DNA of 63,462 bases from Granulicella sp. (GTDB taxonomy: Bacteria > Acidobacteriota > Terriglobia > Terriglobales > Acidobacteriaceae). The stretch spans positions 1 through 63,462 of the forward strand of contig DAHXNO010000172.1 of NCBI GenBank assembly GCA_027365345.1, read 5' to 3'. The notes under the pieces are model-generated. The model ran no database searches and was not told where the DNA came from. It worked only from the letters and a program-made list of their open reading frames with translations. A program made the translations under genes and the position numbers. Each line of letters opens with the position of its first letter. Within the stretch, counting starts at the first letter, position 1. Positions 18,512-28,807 of this stretch are shown here, one piece after another.

Positions 18512-21500
18512 CTACGGAACACGGACAGGCCGGTAACCTGTCGTGGGGAACAGGCCGGTGGGGACCGTTTCCCCGGCGTCATCTTCCGCAGCGAAGACAT
18601 AACGCAGAAAAAAGCCCGCCCGGGACTCAGCGTAGTCACGCGTATTGTTGAAGTCGGCGTAGGTTCCCACATACCAGTGATGGTGGGTGACGTAGGAGAG
18701 TTCTCCATTGAAGTTGTAATTGGCGCTTACCGTAGTGGATGCCGGGAAATACAGATCGCCCTGCGCGCTCTGGATGGCTGGATCCAAGGGAAAGTATGGC
18801 GTGGATGCCTCATAAAACGCCTGCACACCCAGGCTGCCACTCACCTTATAGTGCCAATGCCGCCCGGATCGCCCGGTCAGGTTGACCGGGACACCGGCGA
18901 TCGCAAAGGCTTGCGGGCTGAAATATCCGCCCTGCCCGTAGGTAAAGTCGTACAGATTCCGGTCGTAGTGCATGCCGAAGAAGTTCATGCCGACGGTGAG
19001 GCTTCCCGATGCCGCCCTTCGCCACGCCGTCCAGTAAGCGCCCAGGTCTCCATCGGCGCGCCGGTTGGCAGGCACGTGATGACCGGTGATGTACTGGTAG
19101 CCACCCTGCAGATACCATCCGGACTTTGCCCCACCGGATACGATCTGGAGCTCTCCGCTGTTGGCGATCACCCCACCCCAGATGCTGCCCTGCTGGAGAG
19201 CGCCGGTGCTTCCTTCGTTCCTCAGTCCGGAGTAAGCGAGCTCGGAGTCTTGAATGGGGCTGCGTGCAAGCGTAAGCGTAAAGTGAGCCGATGGCGGTTG
19301 CAGCAACACACCGCCAGTCCAGTGGACCACCGGAAAGCCCCGCGGCGTGGTCCCGAAAGAAGCGGCAAAGTCATCCGCATGGAGTTGCACCTCGCCACCC
19401 ACGCCTGAGGCCGTCTGAGGCGTTGGAATCGCTGTTGCCGGCAAGGTTCCCAGGCGCAACGGCGAGGCAACTTTGGCGGCGCCCGAATCCAGACGGATGG
19501 GACCGGCAATCAGGGTGATCCGCGCCCTGGAGCCAAGCGTTGCAGACTCTTCGCTCTCTGCCGAATACGAGAATAGTTGGTCGTACCCCGGCTGACCGCT
19601 GCGGTAACCGCCGTCTACGGTGGCTCCAATCCACGGGCTGAACTGTGCCTGGATGGCATGCAGTTGTTGGTCGATCTGTTCGCTCAAACTTTCAGGCGGC
19701 TGCGGAGTTGCACTGGAACCGCCTGGGCGCGCTGAGTCTCGGGCTCCCACAGCCTTGTCAGCTACGGCATAGTCTGCGGCAAGCAACCGCAGCAGCGGCT
19801 GCACGTCGCCCACTGGCTGAACCGCCAGACCTGCCGCTTGCCATTGTTGGTAGGATGCATGGCCATCCTGCTCTGTTGCGCCTGCTTGCCGGTTGGCCGC
19901 CGCGCCGCCCTGGGTCGCTACCTGCGCAGGCCGCGCCATGGCACGCAGCGCGGCGCGATAGTAGCGAGCCGCCTGTCCCGAACGGCCAACGGACTGTTCG
20001 TAGTCACCCGCGACCTTCAGGATCTCTGCCTGCTGGGGAAAGCGGGTCACGGCGCTATGCAGCCAGATGGAGGCTTGTTTTGTCTTTCCAGCAGCCATTG
20101 CGGCTCCAATGGCTACCTGGAACTGCGATGGGCTGGCCGTGGTTGCATCCAGCGATTGGTACATCGCAAAGGCGCGTCCTGCCTCTCCGGCTTGCAGATA
20201 GAGTCCCGCCAGCGAGTCCCGGACGCTGGTCTCGCCCGGGAAGGCTTGCGTAGCGGCTTCCAGCAGAGCAATGGCCTGGCGCCGATCCCCGTCCTCTGCC
20301 AGTGCAGATGCCCTGCGCAAGCTCCACACAGTGAGAAGCCGTTGCAAGTCCAGGAGCTGTTGGCCGCTAAGTTGATTTGGATGGCCAACCTGATTCATCA
20401 CGCTGCGCAGCCTGCCGTAATCGTCGGCATCAAGATAGACCCAGCCGGACTGCAGCAGCAGATCCACGGGCTCAGCCTGCCGCTCCGCCGCATACATGCC
20501 AGCCAGCCGATCCAGGGTTCCCACGGCATCCGCAACATGGCCGGTGGAAGCCTGAATCGAGGCCATCGTCGGGAGGAAGCCTTGGTCTGCTTCCAGCCGC
20601 AGGAGAACCGGCCTGGGCATCGCTTGCAACTCGCGTAGAGCCTCTGGCTCACGGCCCGCCTGGTGCAGTGCCGTAAGCAGACTGCTCCACGGAGCGGGGT
20701 CACCGGGATGCTCGAGCACCGCGCGTTGAGCGATCGTCATGGCTTCTTCCAGCCGTCCCAAGGCCAGATCGACATCGGTAAGCTGGAGTTCGAGAGCCTC
20801 CGAGGGAGGCGCAGAAGCAGCGATAGCTCTCTGGAGCCAGCCGCGCGCCGGCGCCCACTGTTTCCGTGACTGGTCGATGGATCCCATCAGCCCCAGAAAC
20901 TCCGGATGATGGCTGAGCTGAGCGAGCACCGTCTGCGGCATGCGTCCTACAGTCGCAAGAACTGCATCGTCGCGCAGGAGTTGATGCTCCGTCAAAATCA
21001 GCAAAAGCCATGCTGAAGCATCTTCTGGCGCAGCGGCAATCATCTGCTGAAGAACCGCGGCCGCGGCGCCGTTTTGATGTAGTTCCACCAGCAGATCGGC
21101 GCATTGCCCCCGGCCTTCCATGGACATGCTCTGAGCTCGCTGTGGGGAGCAGAGTGCAAGAGCCCGCTCGACAACCCCTGGGTCGTCAACCTGACGGCCA
21201 ACCGCAAGCTGGTCTGCGGCCAGCGTGCGCAGATACGCCGGATCGTTCTCCAACCGATCCCGCAGCGGCGGCATCATGTGATCGTTGGTAGCCAGCGCCG
21301 CCAGGAAGTCTCGCGCAGCCGACTGCGTAAGGAACAGACCGCGCCACGCCTCAGCGCGGTCTGGAGCAAGGCGAACCACCTTGGCAAAGACCGCTGCCGC
21401 CGGGCCATTCTCACCCGTCTTCCACAGCGCCCCCGCCAACGCCTGCAACGCATCGGGGTTCGCCGGTTCAAGCACGGTGGCGGCGTGGAGATCTTCGATT

Positions 21501-22639
21501 GCAGCGTCTGTTGCGCCGGCCTTCAGTTCCTCTGCGCCCTTGGTCATGCGCTGCCAGAATCGCGCCTCGGTGATCTTGCCATCCAGCCCACTGGCTCCCC
21601 TCGCTCGCGCACGCGCAAAGGAGTGTTCGGCAGCGGCAAAATCACCTTGCTTCATAAAAACGTAGCCCAAACCAGTCAGCGCGCGTGGATCCGCGGAGTC
21701 CTGCGCCACAAGCTTCTGGAACTGGTCCCGCGCCTGCGCCAGCCTTCCTCGGTTGAGCGCCCGATAGGCGGCCGCAAGCCGGGAGTCTTCTGAGTCCGCC
21801 GTCCTGGCCGCAGCCTCTGCCGCCGTCCGCTGCCATGCCTCGGCCTGTTTCAGCGCACTCTCTGCCGCGGGGATATCAGGGTACCTTTGCAGAAGGGCGA
21901 TGCCCTCCGCTCGGGTAGCTGGGGCGTAGGTGAGCGCGCGTCCCAGCGTGACAGCGTAACGCGGATCGGCAGGAAAGCGCTGCGCCAGGCTGCGCAGACC
22001 TTCCACGCCGCGGTCGTGCTCGGCAGGAATCGCTGCCTCGGTGTCGTCATACGCCAGCGCAATGTCGCCCAGCGGAGGATCATCTCCATACAGCGACCGG
22101 TAGATGCTGAGCGCAGCGGCATACTGGCCCTTGTCTGCCAGTTGCCGGGCAGCTTGCAGACGCTGCGCAGCGGGCTGCCCCTGCGGCATCGACTCAATCT
22201 GCTGAATCAGCTTCGCATCGCCGCCAACGTGGCGCAATCTGCCCAGATAGGCCTCCGCCTGCCGGCGGTGGCCCAGTTGCATCTCAGCGCCGGCAATCCC
22301 CGCCAATGCCTCCTGATTGTCTGGATCGGAGAGCAGCACCTGATTCCAGGCCTGGGCGGCCATATCCAACTGGCTGCGCCCGGCAAACGCCCGTGCCCGC
22401 GCCAGCAGAGCCTGTTCCGCCGGCGAACCTTGCTGCGCCGTAGCGGCGGCGCCTGCGACGGCAACAATGCACAGAACCGAGACGAAGACCCCGCGCAGGA
22501 TTCTGACGCGAAACGTCGTTCTCACGCCAGGCGTTCTTCTCACGCCCATCGCTCCCTCGCAAGTGGTCTTGCCGTTGTGGAGAGGCAGCGTCGTCCCCGA
22601 AAGAAGGGTGTCCATCGCTCTTGAATCGCCGCATTCCAT
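18512..22639 (-). CDS. bcsC: Cellulose export protein BcsC (TPR scaffold plus outer-membrane barrel)
   Basis: 1375 residues. The N-terminus has a signal segment (about residues 48-68). Then come about 900 residues of degenerate tetratricopeptide repeats (for example AWNQVLLSDPDNQEALAGIA), which form a periplasmic solenoid. From about residue 1003 (SPWIGATVDGGYRSG) to the end is the BCSC C-terminal domain, a barrel that lets the glucan cross the outer membrane. It is the last gene of bcsR-like, bcsAB, bcsZ, bcsC, all on the minus strand. An AGGAG lies 13 bases before the chosen ATG; a downstream ATG at codon 9 is possible. Confidence 0.9.
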   Translation of the reverse strand: MECGDSRAMDTLLSGTTLPLHNGKTTCEGAMGVRRTPGVRTTFRVRILRGVFVSVLCIVAVAGAAATAQQGSPAEQALLARARAFAGRSQLDMAAQAWNQVLLSDPDNQEALAGIAGAEMQLGHRRQAEAYLGRLRHVGGDAKLIQQIESMPQGQPAAQRLQAARQLADKGQYAAALSIYRSLYGDDPPLGDIALAYDDTEAAIPAEHDRGVEGLRSLAQRFPADPRYAVTLGRALTYAPATRAEGIALLQRYPDIPAAESALKQAEAWQRTAAEAAARTADSEDSRLAAAYRALNRGRLAQARDQFQKLVAQDSADPRALTGLGYVFMKQGDFAAAEHSFARARARGASGLDGKITEARFWQRMTKGAEELKAGATDAAIEDLHAATVLEPANPDALQALAGALWKTGENGPAAAVFAKVVRLAPDRAEAWRGLFLTQSAARDFLAALATNDHMMPPLRDRLENDPAYLRTLAADQLAVGRQVDDPGVVERALALCSPQRAQSMSMEGRGQCADLLVELHQNGAAAAVLQQMIAAAPEDASAWLLLILTEHQLLRDDAVLATVGRMPQTVLAQLSHHPEFLGLMGSIDQSRKQWAPARGWLQRAIAASAPPSEALELQLTDVDLALGRLEEAMTIAQRAVLEHPGDPAPWSSLLTALHQAGREPEALRELQAMPRPVLLRLEADQGFLPTMASIQASTGHVADAVGTLDRLAGMYAAERQAEPVDLLLQSGWVYLDADDYGRLRSVMNQVGHPNQLSGQQLLDLQRLLTVWSLRRASALAEDGDRRQAIALLEAATQAFPGETSVRDSLAGLYLQAGEAGRAFAMYQSLDATTASPSQFQVAIGAAMAAGKTKQASIWLHSAVTRFPQQAEILKVAGDYEQSVGRSGQAARYYRAALRAMARPAQVATQGGAAANRQAGATEQDGHASYQQWQAAGLAVQPVGDVQPLLRLLAADYAVADKAVGARDSARPGGSSATPQPPESLSEQIDQQLHAIQAQFSPWIGATVDGGYRSGQPGYDQLFSYSAESEESATLGSRARITLIAGPIRLDSGAAKVASPLRLGTLPATAIPTPQTASGVGGEVQLHADDFAASFGTTPRGFPVVHWTGGVLLQPPSAHFTLTLARSPIQDSELAYSGLRNEGSTGALQQGSIWGGVIANSGELQIVSGGAKSGWYLQGGYQYITGHHVPANRRADGDLGAYWTAWRRAASGSLTVGMNFFGMHYDRNLYDFTYGQGGYFSPQAFAIAGVPVNLTGRSGRHWHYKVSGSLGVQAFYEASTPYFPLDPAIQSAQGDLYFPASTTVSANYNFNGELSYVTHHHWYVGTYADFNNTRDYAESRAGFFLRYVFAAEDDAGETVPTGLFPTTGYRPVRVP

Positions 22640-22655
22640 CGCCAGGAAGACTCCT

Positions 22656-23813
22656 CTAACGCCTCCATCGAACCCTCAATCTCCCGTCCGTGGCAAAGTA
22701 AAATCGGTTCTGCTTCCATCCCAGCGCGAATAGCGCCAGATTCTGATCGTAGTAACGTGGATCGGCGTCCAATAGACCGGTGGAGCGATCCACCTGCGCG
22801 TTCACCCTTTCCAGCTCAGCCTCGGCCGCTGCCGGATCTCCCGAACGCAACAGAAAGGGCATCAGCGCCGCCGCAAATCCCACCGGAGAGTTCTGGCTGA
22901 GAACCTCTCCGTCTGGGCTCACCACCTCCGGAGGGCGTTGCCCTTGCGCCAGCAACCGCGCCATTGGGGCAAAGATGGAGAGAATCTTCATCCCGCCCGG
23001 CGTCTTCGGGTCCGTCATGCCCGCCCACAGGTAGACGCGAATCGCGTCGTAGCTCCCATTGCCCTCGCCAACCGCTCCTGCTCCCGCTCCAAGCACGTCA
23101 GGGCCCGCAACCGCAGTAAACCTGCCCGCCGACCACTCCACCCAGTTCATGGCGAAGCCGGACGGGCTGGCCTTCTGGAGCCACAGCGGCAGATCTCTGG
23201 CCATCTGCCGCCACGGTCCTGCGGGGTCAGCCGACGCCGCGGCCAAGAGCAACGGAAGCGGAGCATAGCTTTCATTCAGAATCCAGCGGCCCTGGCCAGA
23301 GAACAGCGGCGTCCGTCCGGGCATCAGCACCACGCCCACGCCGGGCACAGAGGCAACCTCCTCCCGCGCGATCTGCGCCAGCAGCGCCCTTCCGGTCCGC
23401 GTGTAGGCCGTGTTGCGCCAGAGTCTTCCCGCCTCCAACAAACTGTAGGCAATCCAAAGATCCGCGTCAGCGGCGGAGTTCCGATCAAGAACCCCCCACC
23501 CTCCCCGCGCGTCCTTTCCCCAGCTCCAGGCGGGCAGGTTCTCCGCCAGGCTGCCGCTGGCCAGGTTGTCTTCCGTCCACTGCCGGATGCGCTCAAACTC
23601 CTTTGCATCGTCCGCCACCAGGGAGAAGAACAGCGCATAGCTCTGTCCCTCAGAGGTGGTCATGGAGCCGCGGGAGAAGTCCGTGACGCGGCCATCCGGG
23701 CTAATGAAGTGCTGCTGATAACTGGACCAGAAAGGCCACGCGCTCCTGGTCTGGGCGTGCAGCACAGGCTGCAGAACCATCGCCAGTAGCCATACTCCAT
23801 ATCTCCATCTCAT
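22656..23813 (-). CDS. bcsZ: BcsZ periplasmic endoglucanase, GH8
   Basis: 385 residues from the ATG at 23813, which overlaps the bcsAB stop as ATGA; a longer frame into bcsAB is not real. The signal peptide ends VLHAQ. GH8 landmarks are the general acid Glu in TSEGQSYALFF and the Asp in SYDAIRVYLWAGM, with an (alpha/alpha)6 barrel between and after. BcsZ trims nascent beta-1,4-glucan and is required for normal cellulose export. The size is close to the family norm (about 370). Confidence 0.92.
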   Translation of the reverse strand: MRWRYGVWLLAMVLQPVLHAQTRSAWPFWSSYQQHFISPDGRVTDFSRGSMTTSEGQSYALFFSLVADDAKEFERIRQWTEDNLASGSLAENLPAWSWGKDARGGWGVLDRNSAADADLWIAYSLLEAGRLWRNTAYTRTGRALLAQIAREEVASVPGVGVVLMPGRTPLFSGQGRWILNESYAPLPLLLAAASADPAGPWRQMARDLPLWLQKASPSGFAMNWVEWSAGRFTAVAGPDVLGAGAGAVGEGNGSYDAIRVYLWAGMTDPKTPGGMKILSIFAPMARLLAQGQRPPEVVSPDGEVLSQNSPVGFAAALMPFLLRSGDPAAAEAELERVNAQVDRSTGLLDADPRYYDQNLALFALGWKQNRFYFATDGRLRVRWRR

Positions 23814-26800
23814 AGCTTTCCCGCCTCCAGTCTCATCCGTTGGCGGGAATCGAGCCGAGCTTGGATCCAGGGCACGAGAAACAAGGCTAGTAAAAAATTG
23901 AGCAGCACGACGAGCCACGGAAACTCCCGCAGATGGTAGCGGAGGATCTCCCACCACTCCAGCCGGCCCACGGTGTACCTCTGGTCTCCCTCGCGATAAG
24001 AGGAAAACCTGCCCTCGCGTAGCACACTCACAGAATCCGCAAGACCGCTGCGGATTGAGGTCTGCCGAAGGGCGCTCCGCAAAGCTGCCGCGCCACCATC
24101 ATCGCGCAGCTCCATGCTCACAACCGTACGGCCCTTCCCCCAGGGCGACTGAACCTCCTCAATCACGGCCTCGGGAGGTAGCGAGGCATCTGCATCGATT
24201 GGGTCGCGGAGCCTGCCCTCGCCCAACAACGTCTCCAGGGTGCGCCACCACCCCGGCCTCATCTCCGCCAACTGCCATCCCAGGTGCTCACCGGCAGCGA
24301 GGAGACTGCCCCCAGCAACCAGCGAAACGCCGCTGGCGCTCCACGCAACCGGCAGCCGGCCACGCAACTGGGCGAACGCCGGCTGATCGCCGGCTGTTCC
24401 AATCACCAGATCATCGAATGGCCTGCCTTGTATCCCCGACCCGCCGACTCTGACGCGCACAGCCGGAAATCCGGTCTGGCTGCCGAAGGACTCGAGCAGC
24501 ATCAGATAGACAGCGATCTCCCGGTTCGAAGCGTGCTGCGGCAAGACCACTGTGCTCTGCGAAAGATCGGCGTACTGAGTAAAAGGAAAGCCGGCGGCGG
24601 AAAAGAGCTTCAGGTCCGGCAAGATCGCCCAGTGATGCAGCAGCCTCAAGCTGAGAGAAGAGCTGCTGCAGATCGCGCCGTTCAGATCAGCGGGAGGGGT
24701 CAGAACGCAATCGGAAGACTGCGCGAGCGGCGGAAGAAAGCGGAATTCCAGCCTGTTCGCAAACGGCCGCAGGTCTGCAATCGGCACATGGACCACACTG
24801 GAAACCCGCTTGCTCGTCTCCTTGCCCAGCGGCAAAGGCAGATCTTGCACCGTCACGCCGTTCATGGCGATGCGCAGCAACGATCCCGGGGTAGCCCGCG
24901 CCGGGCTGTAGGTGTAATCGGCACGCAGCGTGATGAAGGTGCGGCCGCCGTAGTACAGGTCCGGAGGAAGACGAAAATCGATCACAACCGGGCTGGAACC
25001 ATTGGCCGGCTTCTCCTGTTCGCCAGTGGAGGCCCACAGCGGCACGGTCCGCCCGGTGCTCAACCAGAGTGGAGCGTCGTCGGCCCTGCGCCTGGGGAGC
25101 AGCACGGCGGCAGGAGCCCAGACGCCGCCGGCTTCGCTGATCCTTTCTTCCAGGGCCAAAGCCTGGGCCGCTGCCAGAGTCTCAGCGCCATCCGCGCCCG
25201 CCACAATCAGCACCTTGCCGTAAGGATCGTCCGGATTGGTGCGCTCAGCGACCACTGGTCCGCTCACTGCCAGATCCAGACCTGGGGGTAGAGACGCGGG
25301 ATGATCGGCAAACAGAATCACGTTGCCCTGTGGCAGGTGCGGGCCAACGGACACCGGCAGATCAGGTCGCTGCGATCCAGCGCGAACTCCCAACCAGGAG
25401 GCCACCACTCCAGCGGCCTGCAGCGTCTGTCGATCGGGCGGTGCGAGAAAGGCGAACGGAATGTCTGCCACAGGCCCGCTGACGCCGCCCTCATAGAACG
25501 GTAGCGGCAACTGCTCAAGATCGTTGGCCAGGGGAAGTAAGACTCCGGCAGTCTCCACCGTCGAACTGGCGTCAATGCGCGCCCAGGGTTGGTTGCGAGC
25601 GTGTTCGCAAGGGGCAGGATCATCCCCTGCAAGCTTGAACTCCAGCGTGTTGTTGCGCAGGAACAGATCCCCGGGCAGGGAGAGATCAGTGCTGATGGTT
25701 CGCCCCGCACCGGAACCCTCCGGCGCGGGCAGCGCAGCCACAAGCGTTCCATTCAAAAGCACCTTCAGCAGGCTGCGTCTGGCAATCAGAGTTGTTGCGA
25801 AGCTGTAGCGCAGATGTAACTCGCTCCGCTCCACCACTTCGCCGGATGGCAGATCAAGAGGCACACTTTGCGCCGACTGCGGAGCATCGAACTCAAGTGA
25901 ACCGCCCGGGACCAGGTCCCGGAAGGAAAGCTCACGATCGAAGGTCCCGCTACCGGCTGTACGCTCAGACGAAGCTGGACCAGGAGCCGTGGCCGCAGCC
26001 TGCATGCGGACAGGCAGCCAGAGGGCCAGCAACGCCAGAAGAATCGTTGCGGTCACTGTTGCCCGATCCGTTCCCCGGCGCCCCTTCTGCTTTCGCGCGA
26101 GCGATCTCAAAGCAAACCCTACGCCGCGAATCGATAGCCTCACAAGCTGGCCGAAGCTTTGCATCGGCCGGTCAGATCGACGATCCTCCATCCGATTGAG
26201 CCACGTATCCGCGCCGGAGAAAAGCACCAGCGTGAGCATCTCTTCCTGCTCAAGCGTCAGCTTGTCATATTGAATGCGTACCGTCTGCGCGTCCCCGCTC
26301 ACCACCGTGGCCTTGAAGCCCGCTTGCTGGCCCCGCAGCGGATAGAACACCTCCAACTCCACCCCGGGCGGCAGATCAAGCGGTTGGTCCAGCCGCAAGG
26401 AGGCGCCGCCGAGAGACATATCCACCGATTCGCCAAACGCTGGCCGCTTCCCCGGCAGATGAATCTCCATGGGGAGGCTCATATCCAGGCGAACGTCCTT
26501 GCGTAGTTGCTTGTTCTCCATGGCCACGCCGGCCGCCGTGCCCAGAAGAACGGTGTTGAACAGGATCCAGAGCACGTTGATCATCACCGTGCTCGGTTCC
26601 ACGGTGGCTTGATAAAAAATATGGATTGGCGCGCTCGCCAGGGCCAGCAGATTCAGCAGAATCAGAACAACGTACGGAAGCGCTATATCAAAATCAAAAA
26701 ACGACTCCGCGACGATGCCGCCCTTCGCAGTCACTTTGAACTTGCCCAGCTTCGGGTTCACCAACGCCAGCAGGGTAGGAGCCAGAATGTAAGGTGCGAG

Positions 26801-28252
26801 GATGGTCTCATACACCTCATTCCAAAACGAGAAGCGATGCCGGCCCTGAATGCGGAAGTTCGTAAGGTTAGAGAGAAAGAGATGGGGTAACGCATAGGCC
26901 AGCACGGCGCCCCAGAAGCCGGGAATGCAGGTTCGGCCAAAGAGCATGTAGACCAGCGGAGCCAGGAGAAACACCAGACGCGGCCCAGCATACAGATAGT
27001 GGATCATCGAGTTGAAATAACACAGGCGCTGCGGCCATTTGAGCCCTCTCACAAAGAGTGGGCAATCGGTGCGCAGGATCTGCGTCATGCCGCGAGCCCA
27101 GCGAATCCTCTGTCCGATGTGGCTGGAGAGACTCTCCGTGGCAAGACCGGCGGCCTGAGGAATGTTGATATACGCCGTACCCCATCCACGCATCTGCATG
27201 CGCAGAGACGTGTGCGCATCTTCGGTTACCGTCTCCGTCGCAACCCCTCCGATCTCATCCAGCGCGGAGCGCCGCAGAATCGCGCAGGATCCGCAAAAGA
27301 AGGTCGCATTCCATAAATCGTTCACATCCTGCAGAACTCCGTAAAACAGCTCGCCCTCGTTGGGAACCTCCTTGAACTGGTCCAGATTTCGCTCAAAAGG
27401 ATCGGGCGAATAATAGAAGTGTGGCGTCTGCAGCAAGCCCAGCCGCTGGTCTTTGAGCAGCCATCCCAGCGTTACCTGCAAAAAGCTCCGGGTCGGAACA
27501 TGATCGCAGTCGAAGATAGCCACATAGGGCGAATGCAGGCTTTGAAGCGCACGGTTGATATTCCCCGCTTTGGCATGCTGGTTGTCGCTCCGGCCCATGT
27601 AGCCAATGCCCATCTCAGCGCAAAACTGCTCAAAGTGCCCGCGCCGACCATCATCGAGGATATAAACATGGAGCTTCTCCGGAGGGTAATCGATGTTCAG
27701 CGCTGCGAACGCCGTCGACCGAACCACGGACAAGGGCTCGTTATACGTGGGAATCAGAACGTCTACATGCGGCCACTGCTCAACCTCCAAAGGCAGAGGG
27801 ACCGGGGCGCGGCGCAACGGCCGAACTGACTGCACGTAGCCGAGATAGAGAATCATCCAGGCATAGATCTCCGCCAGCAGCAGAATCAGAATGCACAGGA
27901 TGTCGATCACGCCAAAATGGTTGTTGGATATCCTCAGGGCGCGATACACGCTAAGGCAACGCCAATAGGCGTAGCGGGCAGTGGCTAACATCGAAGCCAG
28001 CATCAGAACCAGCGTCACCGCTTCAGACCCGGAGCCGGCGTGCAAGGCATAGGCGATCGCCATGGTCAGCGCCCCTAGCGCCAATTGCTGCTGCCAGTTG
28101 AAATCGAGCGTGACGAACTCAAAGGCGAAAAACAGCAACCAACCGAATACAGCGATGCGAATGACGCTTGCAAACGGCCCGGAAGAGACTCCCAGTTGCC
28201 TCCATCTTTCAAACAGTTTCTTCATACCTTCTGCCTGCGGCTTCCACCCCAT
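23810..28252 (-). CDS. bcsAB: Fused cellulose synthase BcsA-BcsB
   Basis: About 1480 residues. The N-terminal membrane helices are followed by a processive GT2 domain with LDDGRR, DCDHV, TEDAH and the QRIRW signature (about residue 395). A PilZ domain near 580-620 has RKDVR (RxxxR) and DMSLGG, so c-di-GMP activation is expected. After a linker and a hydrophobic segment (about 725-745) the BcsB periplasmic domains run to a C-terminal anchor (LVVLLNFLLALFLVPW). In most bacteria bcsA and bcsB are separate; fusion is known in some acetic-acid bacteria and other lineages. The start is uncertain: TTG 28294, ATG 28252 or ATG 28225, none with an ideal ribosome site. Confidence 0.88.
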   Translation of the reverse strand: MGWKPQAEGMKKLFERWRQLGVSSGPFASVIRIAVFGWLLFFAFEFVTLDFNWQQQLALGALTMAIAYALHAGSGSEAVTLVLMLASMLATARYAYWRCLSVYRALRISNNHFGVIDILCILILLLAEIYAWMILYLGYVQSVRPLRRAPVPLPLEVEQWPHVDVLIPTYNEPLSVVRSTAFAALNIDYPPEKLHVYILDDGRRGHFEQFCAEMGIGYMGRSDNQHAKAGNINRALQSLHSPYVAIFDCDHVPTRSFLQVTLGWLLKDQRLGLLQTPHFYYSPDPFERNLDQFKEVPNEGELFYGVLQDVNDLWNATFFCGSCAILRRSALDEIGGVATETVTEDAHTSLRMQMRGWGTAYINIPQAAGLATESLSSHIGQRIRWARGMTQILRTDCPLFVRGLKWPQRLCYFNSMIHYLYAGPRLVFLLAPLVYMLFGRTCIPGFWGAVLAYALPHLFLSNLTNFRIQGRHRFSFWNEVYETILAPYILAPTLLALVNPKLGKFKVTAKGGIVAESFFDFDIALPYVVLILLNLLALASAPIHIFYQATVEPSTVMINVLWILFNTVLLGTAAGVAMENKQLRKDVRLDMSLPMEIHLPGKRPAFGESVDMSLGGASLRLDQPLDLPPGVELEVFYPLRGQQAGFKATVVSGDAQTVRIQYDKLTLEQEEMLTLVLFSGADTWLNRMEDRRSDRPMQSFGQLVRLSIRGVGFALRSLARKQKGRRGTDRATVTATILLALLALWLPVRMQAAATAPGPASSERTAGSGTFDRELSFRDLVPGGSLEFDAPQSAQSVPLDLPSGEVVERSELHLRYSFATTLIARRSLLKVLLNGTLVAALPAPEGSGAGRTISTDLSLPGDLFLRNNTLEFKLAGDDPAPCEHARNQPWARIDASSTVETAGVLLPLANDLEQLPLPFYEGGVSGPVADIPFAFLAPPDRQTLQAAGVVASWLGVRAGSQRPDLPVSVGPHLPQGNVILFADHPASLPPGLDLAVSGPVVAERTNPDDPYGKVLIVAGADGAETLAAAQALALEERISEAGGVWAPAAVLLPRRRADDAPLWLSTGRTVPLWASTGEQEKPANGSSPVVIDFRLPPDLYYGGRTFITLRADYTYSPARATPGSLLRIAMNGVTVQDLPLPLGKETSKRVSSVVHVPIADLRPFANRLEFRFLPPLAQSSDCVLTPPADLNGAICSSSSLSLRLLHHWAILPDLKLFSAAGFPFTQYADLSQSTVVLPQHASNREIAVYLMLLESFGSQTGFPAVRVRVGGSGIQGRPFDDLVIGTAGDQPAFAQLRGRLPVAWSASGVSLVAGGSLLAAGEHLGWQLAEMRPGWWRTLETLLGEGRLRDPIDADASLPPEAVIEEVQSPWGKGRTVVSMELRDDGGAAALRSALRQTSIRSGLADSVSVLREGRFSSYREGDQRYTVGRLEWWEILRYHLREFPWLVVLLNFLLALFLVPWIQARLDSRQRMRLEAGKL

Positions 28253-28477
28253 CCGCAGCACGCCGGCAATGGCGGCAAGCGCGGTTTTGGGCAATCCATC
28301 AGCGCAAGGGGCCAGCGCCTCTGTCAGCAGAGACTCGCCTCTCGCAGCCCTTCATTCTGGCTGGCTCTCAGCAATCACCTTTTGGGAATCTCTCCCCAAG
28401 CCGGCGCCGGGAGTCTCTTCGCCGACATGCTCAGGGATCTGGAGATGCGCGCACTTCGGATTTGGATCCGGTCGTTC

Positions 28478-28807
28478 TCAATGGGAGTCTCTCTCAGCCT
28501 CCCTGGCCGAGGCGATGGAATACGGCGCTGCACGCAAGCGTGGCGTCCCCCGTCGTTCGGCCGCGGCAGGATGGCTGTCTATCGACGTGGCATCCGAGAG
28601 GCCGTTCGCCGCAGCTCGCGCCGCCATGCCCAAAGTCTCGGCGTCGCATGCGACTGCTCTATCCGATCCCCCGGCTTGATCGGCCTCTGCCGTCTCCAAC
28701 TTCGGCAACGGCTGTTTGGATCGCCGCCGATGCAAGTGGAAGAACTCCCGGTAGGGCGCGTCCTCCACATTTGCCCAGGAGTAAAGGCGAGCGATATCTT
28801 TCGACAT
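28478..28807 (-). CDS. BcsR/BcsP-like short protein of the cellulose operon
   Basis: 109 residues from an ATG at 28807 with AAGGAG at a short, good spacing. The N-terminus SKDIARLYSWANVEDAPYREF fits the short family pattern D-I-x2-L-Y ... Y-x-E/D-F seen in BcsR/BcsP proteins. In E. coli, BcsR partners BcsQ to organise the synthase. The remaining 85 residues are low-complexity, charged and probably disordered. It precedes bcsAB by about 200 bases on the same strand and is the likely first gene of the operon. No BcsQ-like ATPase gene is next to it. The family call rests on one short motif. Confidence 0.55.
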   Translation of the reverse strand: MSKDIARLYSWANVEDAPYREFFHLHRRRSKQPLPKLETAEADQAGGSDRAVACDAETLGMAARAAANGLSDATSIDSHPAAAERRGTPRLRAAPYSIASAREAERDSH

